Assembly: GCA_015680685.1 (NCBI GenBank)
Contig: MNCI01022355.1
Coordinates: forward strand, 183,262-247,261
Origin: Gnetum montanum
Taxonomy: Eukaryota; Streptophyta; Gnetopsida; Gnetales; Gnetaceae
Direction: 5' to 3'
Length of the DNA stretch: 64,000 bases
In this document: positions 57,690 through 64,000 of the stretch, piece by piece
How positions within the stretch are numbered: position 1 is the stretch's first letter
Layout: every line of letters starts with the position of its first letter
Made by a program: the position numbers and the translations under genes
The notes under the pieces: generated by a model
Databases searched by the model: none
Seen by the model: only the letters and a program-made list of their open reading frames with translations
What the model was told of the DNA's origin: nothing

Positions 57690-60540
57690 AATAGTGCTCA
57701 AACGAGGACCATAAGCAATAGGACCATCACAACCCAAGAGGAAGGGACCAACAAAAATAATAATAACAAAAATCCCATGAGTAAGCAATAGAGGCAATGT
57801 ATGCTACCAGGCCTCTTCAGGAGGAGCCCCAAATGGAATCTATTAGGTAGATTCCTACTACAAAAACAAGCCAATCCAAATAGGATGAGGCTCCAAGGCC
57901 AAGACATAACTTAGAGGTCATACTTACAAAAGCCTACTTGTTGTGGATCAAAACCAAGAAGGTCCAAAGTTCTATCTTACAAGAGTTGAACTTTGGACCC
58001 TTCTTGGAGTTTGCACCTAAAGAGATTAGAATGTAGTTGCAAGGGTCTCCTCTATGGATCATTCTCTCTAACAATGGAGAATGGCACATGGGAATAACCT
58101 ACCTATTTTGGAACAATCAACAAGGAGATGCATCAATGAAGATCAAAGACAGCATCATCTTCTATTCAATTGAAGCCATTACAAAAGCCCAAAATTCCCC
58201 CAATACTAGGACAAAGCTTGTAGAAATTTCCACACAAGTAGGTCCCGAAGTGAAAAATTAATAGATCCAGCAATTCTATGGAGTGAAACACAAGGAGTAT
58301 GGTGCCCTAATGAAGGTGGAGAGAGCCTACTTTAATATTGTATTCTATTACCTAAATCCCACAATGAGGTCAAGTAAGGTAATAATCTTCTATTCCAAGG
58401 AATGTGTGACTTTAAGAAGAAAATTCCCTATCAACCTATCCCAACTCATCTTCCTTGAAATCAAGAAATGTTTCAATGAAAATGGAAAGGGTAGGAAGAC
58501 ACTCCCTTTTCATTCTTAATCAAAAAACTATGCAACAAGGGAGGAATGACATGCTACTTCAATGATGTGATTCATTATGCTCCTTCTACATCATGACATG
58601 AGATGATGAAAGATAAAGATGCTATAAAGCTTCAAGAAGAGGAGCAACCACCTCCACCACCACTTGGAACTTTAGAAACAATACAAAAAATACTTGTAGT
58701 TGTGGAGCAACTTAGGAAACTTTGGAAGCAACATCTATAGCAACAACAAGGATCTATAGAGTCATCCATATATTGTCCAACCATGAGCCACTTGAATGAG
58801 GTTACAAGGATCATTAGCTTGCTGGATAGTGAGATGATGTCATTACTATCTACACAATGAAACTAGGCATTCATGAGACTCAATCTAAATTCCAGGGAGG
58901 CCATTCTGTCTATTCTAAAACAAGCATTTTCCAAAATTTTCAGAAATGTTGGAAAAAGGAGAAGGGACAATGATCTTGGTAAGGTCACACAAGGGCCAAG
59001 AGATAGTGATAGAAGTGGTGTCTCACAAAGTTACAAAAGTCCTCAATGATCCTACTAAACCCATACTAAATATAGCTACCATAGCAAATATCCCTACATT
59101 AGCAGGTTTAGGGAGTGACCGGATGAATGTTTTCCAACATGAAGAAGTGTTGAAAATATTAGTAGGAGCTAAGTAATAACTTCTAGAGATCTTTGATCTC
59201 CTAAATGATGTCATAACAAACTAGTCACAATTGTTAGAGATAAGGAATAAGTCGTTGATTACTAATGTGCAACTTGAGAAGGCCACCATCAATAATTAAT
59301 GATTGATTACCAAAGTTATAAAAATACAAGGCGATCTCTCAAATCCTGCAATTCTCTAGCCTATGCTTACATGATATGAAGCTTTCAAATAGCTCTAATA
59401 GAAATATCATGAGGCCAAGAAAGTGAAGAAGATGATGTGATCTTTGATGAATCTATGTCAAAGGCCATGGTAATCAACACTAATAAGGACCTATTGCAAG
59501 TTTGCAAAGAGAACTTCGTTCTTACCCAAGATAACCATTGCCTACAAAATGCTCAAAAAAAAAGCATCAAATGGTTGAATACATGCACTAGTAGGAGCAA
59601 ATTTCCAAGGTAAACTTGGATTTAAGGAAGTTGATAGCTAAAAATAGAAATCTCTTGATGGAGAAGGTTCATGCCCTTTGCTAGAGGACTACAATTAAGA
59701 TAGTCACTTGGAAGAATCATGCCTTGAAATTTAATAAAGTAAAGAATCATTATAGGGACTAGACTAGACTACTTAAGAAGGTTAACAAAAAGGAGATAAA
59801 ATTAGCCAAGGCAAAGGTGAACGAGACCATCCAACAACTCCAATAAAGAGGTGATGCATGACAGCCCTTCTTTGATGGACTAAACACATATAACTAGGTA
59901 GAGATCCATCTAAAGAAATTGTAGATTGAGAAGATGATAGAGTACATAGAGCTTACCAACCTTCATTATGCAAACTTGGCAATGCTAATAGCAAGGAATC
60001 CAAGAAGTGAATTGGGGAAGTAATTCATTAGCTTCTACCTCCTCTATGAGGTAGATTTTAAACTACATAAAAATAAAAAGTCAATGTTGGGGATAGCCAA
60101 TGTAGAGCTTGAAGTTCTCAAAAGTAGGTTCACTAATCAATGAACTATTGCTAAGAACTAGACAAGAAGGATGAATGACTACCAAAAGCTATAGAACCTT
60201 ATCCTAATGTTTGATATTAAACGTAAAACATTCATAACCTAGTTTGTCCATGTGAAGGAGATGTTTCCTTCATTGTCATGCCTATTAAACATTCTTGGAT
60301 TGGAAAATCTAGGAAAAATAGCCTAGATCATAAACAACCTATAGAGTAATGAAGAGAAAATAAAGGTACTCTTGGATGCTTTTAAACTTCTAATAGTAGT
60401 AGAGATAGTAGTCGAATATCCTCAACCTCTTATGCTAGTACGATGTAATGAAGGATCATGAAAGCCATAGAAGCCTCCACCTTTAAGCACTATGTGAGAC
60501 TTCATCACACCTCTATCCATTGAACAGGTGCCTACTAAAT
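57690..60540 (+). pseudogene. Extra 3' ORF of E6 (fullest copy)
   Basis: About 900 residues with scattered stops. The N-terminal part shows SILQELNFGPFLEFAPKEIR, PLWIILSNNGEWHMGITYLF, GDASMKIKDSIIFYSIEA, HKEYGALMKVERAYFNIVFY, LNPTMRSSKVIIFY and INLSQLIFLEIKKCFNENGK. The middle (58946-59176) has GQEIVIEVVSHKVTKVLND. The C-terminal half is a coiled coil with LTQDNHCLQNAQ (about 59540), LRKLIAKN-type runs and RRMNDY at the same places as E3 and E0. The N-terminal part is unlike any domain I know. No signal peptide, membrane segment or catalytic motif seen. Confidence 0.65.
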
Positions 60541-60659
60541 TTTTCTTAAGTGTCCAATTATTATTGTTGGCACATTTGGCCATTCCATGGAACAGTAAGA
60601 GTCATCTTGAACATTATTGTAAGAATAGGAGAATGTGAATATCTTATTTCATATCATTG

Positions 60660-62340
60660 GTATGGAATTTAGGGGGTGGCCCATAATGGAATAATGGTGT
60701 GGAAAATAAAGAATACTAGGAATAATCATGTTGCTACATACAATAGTCCAAAAATATATTTTTTTTGAAAAAGAAGGAGAGAGGATATACTACCGCAGCA
60801 TTTCTTTTTAATCTCTCAAGGAGGCAGTGATAAGGTTTGAAGGAATAAACAGTAACATTTTTAATATGGAGAAACGTTGGTTTGAGCTTCAAAGGTTACC
60901 TAGGCTAAGAGTCACGAAAATGGAAAAGATACAAGTTACAATTTCTGAAGAAATAAAAACAGCAAAACCAAAACACAAAGATTATTCCATAAACAACGTA
61001 GGCCTGTATTCTGAATTTTTCCGTTGAAAACACATTCAAATCGTGACCCTAGTTCAGGCGTGCATAACTGCGGAAGGTTTCAGATCTATAAAAAAAAATG
61101 CAGAAAACGAAAAAACAAAGTGGCTTTGAAAATGGAGAACAGAGGATGGAGAATAGATCGATGAATTCATGGTCGTTTTCTTTGATTAATTTTTCTCCTA
61201 TTTTTAATGGCCCTTGGATGAAGTTGCAAATTGCGTATTGTTTTGTTTCGCCTTCATTTTTTGTGGTTAGAAATTACACAATAAATATTCAAACACAGCC
61301 CAAGTGTCTCCTGCTGCAACTGACAGAAAAACAGTCTAGAAAAATGTATGTTCTTTCATCAAATCGAGTTTTAACCAGAGCAGCAGAAGTCCAGAACCGG
61401 CAACCATGCAGTGCTTATCACAGCACAGGCGGACACCAAAAAAAAAAGAAAAAAAACAACTGCCATCGCCATGGGCATAGCCAAATCCCTGAGGGACAAA
61501 ACCCCTTTGCCATGGATGTAGCAGCAAAGAAAAATGAAACCCTCGCCCACACATAGAGATAGAATCACGTTTTGTTCTTCATTTTCAAATCACCCTCTTC
61601 TCCAGCACTGCCGCAGCAAAAGCGAGTTCTTGTTCTACATGGCAGTCCACGTTGGTAGCATCGTTGTTCTACCACTAAACCCTACCCGCCTCAGCACTGT
61701 TTTTAAACAATTCGATGAATTTCGTGGTTGTGCGTCCTTAGAGAATACTGAAATAGGGTAATTGCTGCAACAAGATTGAAAACAAAAACAACATCATAAC
61801 CAGGAACTAATTTCAAAGTTTCAGGCGATGAAAAATGGCAATCAAAAATTTCATTTGCCCCTGGAACCTGTACTCAATGCCGAAGCATTCGATATTGCAT
61901 ACTGATCCACAGAATGCGGCAGCAAAGACATGAAGGCATGCTAAGGTAGGTGTATAATAGAATCCGCAGAGCAAGAGATATTTCAACTAATGCTGGAGTT
62001 GTAGTTTAATCCATCGCCGAAACTTACCAATAATTTAATTATTCCAATTGACGGGCTGAAGACTTACCTTTAATTATTCCAAGTCTTAAAACATTCTTAA
62101 AATATTAATTTTCAAACATTATTATATATATAACTTACTACTCATAAATTATTTGCAATATTAATGTTAAACTATTTGTAAAATATTTGTAATATTATAT
62201 AAAATATTTGTAATATCACATTACATAAGATATTTATAATTTATAATATTTACAAATATTAATGTTAACATAAATTCCTCCTAACTTTATGTATAACTTC
62301 CTAACTACATAACTTCCTCCTAACTAAATGGGTAAGTTGT
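60660..62340. other. Unassigned stretch with more CpG
   Basis: No transposon domain recognised. A 152-codon plus frame (61098-61556) is interrupted in meaning by an A-rich run coding polylysine and has no family resemblance. The sequence keeps more CpG than its neighbours (for example near 61600-61700 and 61880-61920), so it may be a younger insertion, an LTR of an unrelated element or low-copy DNA. Confidence 0.35.
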
Positions 62341-63580
62341 AACTAGGATATTTTGGAATGTAACTACCTTATGAACCTTATAAAAAGGCTTCAGGGGTAA
62401 GAAGAAAGGGGGTCTCACATATCACACTTGGGAAAGGACACTTGATACATCATACTTTGGAAAGCTATTAGCTAGCACTTGGGCTCTCACTTGAAGACAC
62501 ACTTTAGGTCTTGAGAAGAGCATTTGTAAAGAAGATTGTTCAAGAAGATTGCTTATGAGATGGCTTGTTAAAGAAAAGATTTCAACCTCTTTGTCATGGT
62601 CCTATGAGTTATGTATTTTATTTTTTATTTTGTTTAAATTTTTTAGCTAGTGGTTTAGATAGTATCATCCTTGGCAAGTAATTTTGGGATTTTTAGATTG
62701 CTTTTACTGTTCTTGTTGCCCTATAAGAATTTATATTAAAATTTTTCTATAGAAGCGCTTGTGTTTCAAAGCCTTAAGAGCATTTTAGTAGTAAATTTTG
62801 TTATTGTGCAACGTGTGGGAACTGCTATTGGGATTATTGTAAGAGAGCCTCTGCTTGTAGTCATGCCGTTGAACAATTCAGTAATCGAGAGGGTTCAGAA
62901 AATCTTTGGTATTTTGATGGGACCAGAATAGCTTCTTTTTATCTTTAAAGTGAATTTCCATGGTATTTCAATCAGAAATTATCAAGTCTTTCAAAGGTTC
63001 TATTTGAATGCAATCATTGACATCTATTATCTAGTCAAAATGGAGTCTTGTATGTGGTAGTTTATGCAACAATTTTTGGTAGCATAGTAGGATTGTCTTG
63101 AAGAAATTGCTTATTTGAGCCTTGGAAGTTTGAACAATTCATAGATATTGAATTTGGAATAGCTTTATTGCGAAGTGTTTACTTGTGTCATTTTACCTTG
63201 TTTAAATATTTGAGGTCCATGAAAATCTTCTTTATTTCCTATCTATTTCCATCGAATCTTGCTCTATTTCTAGTTTTCTTGTGGAACTATCTCTTTCTCT
63301 TGGGAAAATTAGAAGTAGATTCGCAAATTTTTGCTCAAATGTTTTGGAAAAATTTTATTTGTTACAAGTAGGTATTATAAGAACCATGTAGACTAGGCAA
63401 TTAAACGAAATAGGGATTCTCAACAACTCACAATACTTGGCAAAGTTGGCTAAATCTCTTTAAAGTAAGTCATTTGTAGTTTACACACAACACAATCGTT
63501 ACATTTCACACAACCACACGCCGCAACAACACACACACATACTCACATTAACTACTAAGTTTATTTGGAGGTATCTAGGC
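62340..63580 (+). promoter_or_regulatory. Promoter-like region and leader
   Basis: TTATAAAAAGG at 62378-62388 is a good TATA-box match, followed by purine-rich GTAAGAAGAAAGGGGGTCT and a 1.2 kb stretch without long frames, with a CA-rich part at about 63480-63550. The arrangement fits an LTR plus leader of an element whose coding part begins near the window end, or a gene promoter. No primer site could be identified. Confidence 0.35.
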
Positions 63581-63581
63581 C

Positions 63582-64000
63582 TTGGTGTTTCCAGAGACCA
63601 GCAGGCACCTAAATCCTATTCGAGGACACTCATTGGTGGTCGCACCCCAAATGGTCGGCAACAGTTCTTTTGACGCTAGAAGGAGGGCTGAAATTTTAGC
63701 TTCTAGGTTCATAAGCCTCATAATTTTAGCACATCAACAATTCTTTGTTGCTACAAAGGCTTTAGAAATTAGATACTATTTTTAGTTCATGATCAAGAAG
63801 ATTGATAGTTTGGAAAGTTTCAAAGTTTCGAAGGATATTCTAGATCCTAAGACTGATTCTTCATCAGAAGAAGAACAAAAGAAAGATTTTGAATTGGGAA
63901 CAAGTAGTGGAGTGAAAACTAGAAGATCAAGAATATCACTTATTATATCTGGTTTATCGATTTACAAGAGAAGATCTAGAAAGTATAAGAGTTCAAAAAT
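63582..64000 (+). CDS. Partial ORF running off the window, unknown product
   Basis: One frame is open from 63582 to the window end except for one TAG at 63783-63785. The first part has DARRRAEILASRFISLIILA; the second, from an ATG at 63789, has MIKKIDSLESFKVSKDILDP, an acidic serine run (DSSSEEEQKK) and a basic end (KTRRSRISLI and YKRRSRKYKSS). Mixed acidic/basic composition would suit a gag-like or nuclear protein. No family recognised. The stop may be real, in which case the second ATG begins a separate ORF, or a decay mutation. Confidence 0.35.

Larger units (their letters stand above)
54860..60660 (+). mobile_element. E6: 5'-truncated relative of E3
   Basis: It begins inside integrase and continues through the conserved non-coding region and the whole extra 3' ORF, in E3 order. 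Gag, protease, RT and RNase H are missing. A G-rich run TTTAGGGGGTGGCCC at about 60668-60682 may be its polypurine tract, but the LTR that should follow does not resemble those of E0 or E3. Valuable as a second full copy of the extra ORF. Confidence 0.8.

Noticed and set aside
61098-61556. 152-codon ORF as a host gene
   Set aside because: It contains a polylysine run coded by an A-rich tract, matches no family I know and is overlapped by open frames on the other strand. Chance is likelier.
63578-63600. Primer-binding site TTGGTGTTTCCAGAG
   Set aside because: Superficially like the E3 primer site, but it does not fit the 3' end of tRNA-Asp or tRNA-Met beyond the first bases and no LTR end precedes it.
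1-64000. CRISPR arrays, rRNA or tRNA genes, bacterial operons
   Set aside because: No regular spacer arrays, no cloverleaf or rRNA sequence recognised, and the transposon content is that of a plant nuclear genome.

Overview
This window looks like intergenic DNA from a plant with a very large, repeat-packed nuclear genome. The reasons are AT-rich sequence, almost no long open frames, layered LTR retrotransposons of plant Gypsy and Copia types, plant-type LINE remnants, and decay dominated by C-to-T and G-to-A changes, as expected of methylated, silenced DNA. A gymnosperm would fit, but the sequence alone does not prove it. I see no convincing host gene. Nearly every coding trace is a broken transposon gene.

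Layout. (1) 1-8244 is the 3' part of a long Ty3/Gypsy element on + (called E0), split by a 6.6 kb gag-only element E1 (265-6835, minus) with target duplication CTATG. (2) About 8700-12700 is a decayed LINE on minus (ORF1 tail, endonuclease, RT, zf-RVT). (3) 12703-13680 is a Gypsy pol fragment, followed by two blocks that recur elsewhere in the window. (4) 15120-18755 is an internally deleted Copia element with both LTRs, whose gag is split by a solo LTR of the E1 family (16286-17192). (5) 21160-27110 is a second Gypsy pol of the same kind as (3), split in RNase H by a gag-only element E4 (21933-25413, target duplication GTATG, Met-tRNA primer site). (6) 29672-36616 is E2 (minus), a gag-protease element without RT, RNase H or integrase, target duplication ATTAC. 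(7) 38381-53616 is E3 (plus), a 15.2 kb Gypsy element with gag, protease, RT, RNase H, integrase and an extra long 3' ORF, target duplication ATCAT. E2 and E3 both sit in an older, possibly Copia-like gag sequence on minus. (8) 53745-54400 is a LINE tail on plus. (9) 54860-60660 is a truncated relative of E3 (E6) with integrase and the extra ORF. (10) 60660-64000 is unassigned, with more CpG, a TATA-like box and an open frame running off the window.

How the parts relate. E0, E3 and E6 are one Gypsy lineage, probably in the Tat/Athila group, with an Asp-tRNA-type primer site. E1 and E2 share its gag, its gag C-terminal motif, its primer site, its non-coding 3' block and the sequence before the polypurine tract, but lost pol by different deletions, so they look like dependants of an E3-like autonomous element. 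The most distinctive items are the extra 3' ORF (about 900 residues or more: a globular N-terminal part, then a long coiled coil, then a proline-rich tail), the non-canonical Cys/His motif in gag, a triple 24-25 bp repeat in the LTRs, GATATC arrays next to the TATA box, and a conserved non-coding region between integrase and the extra ORF.
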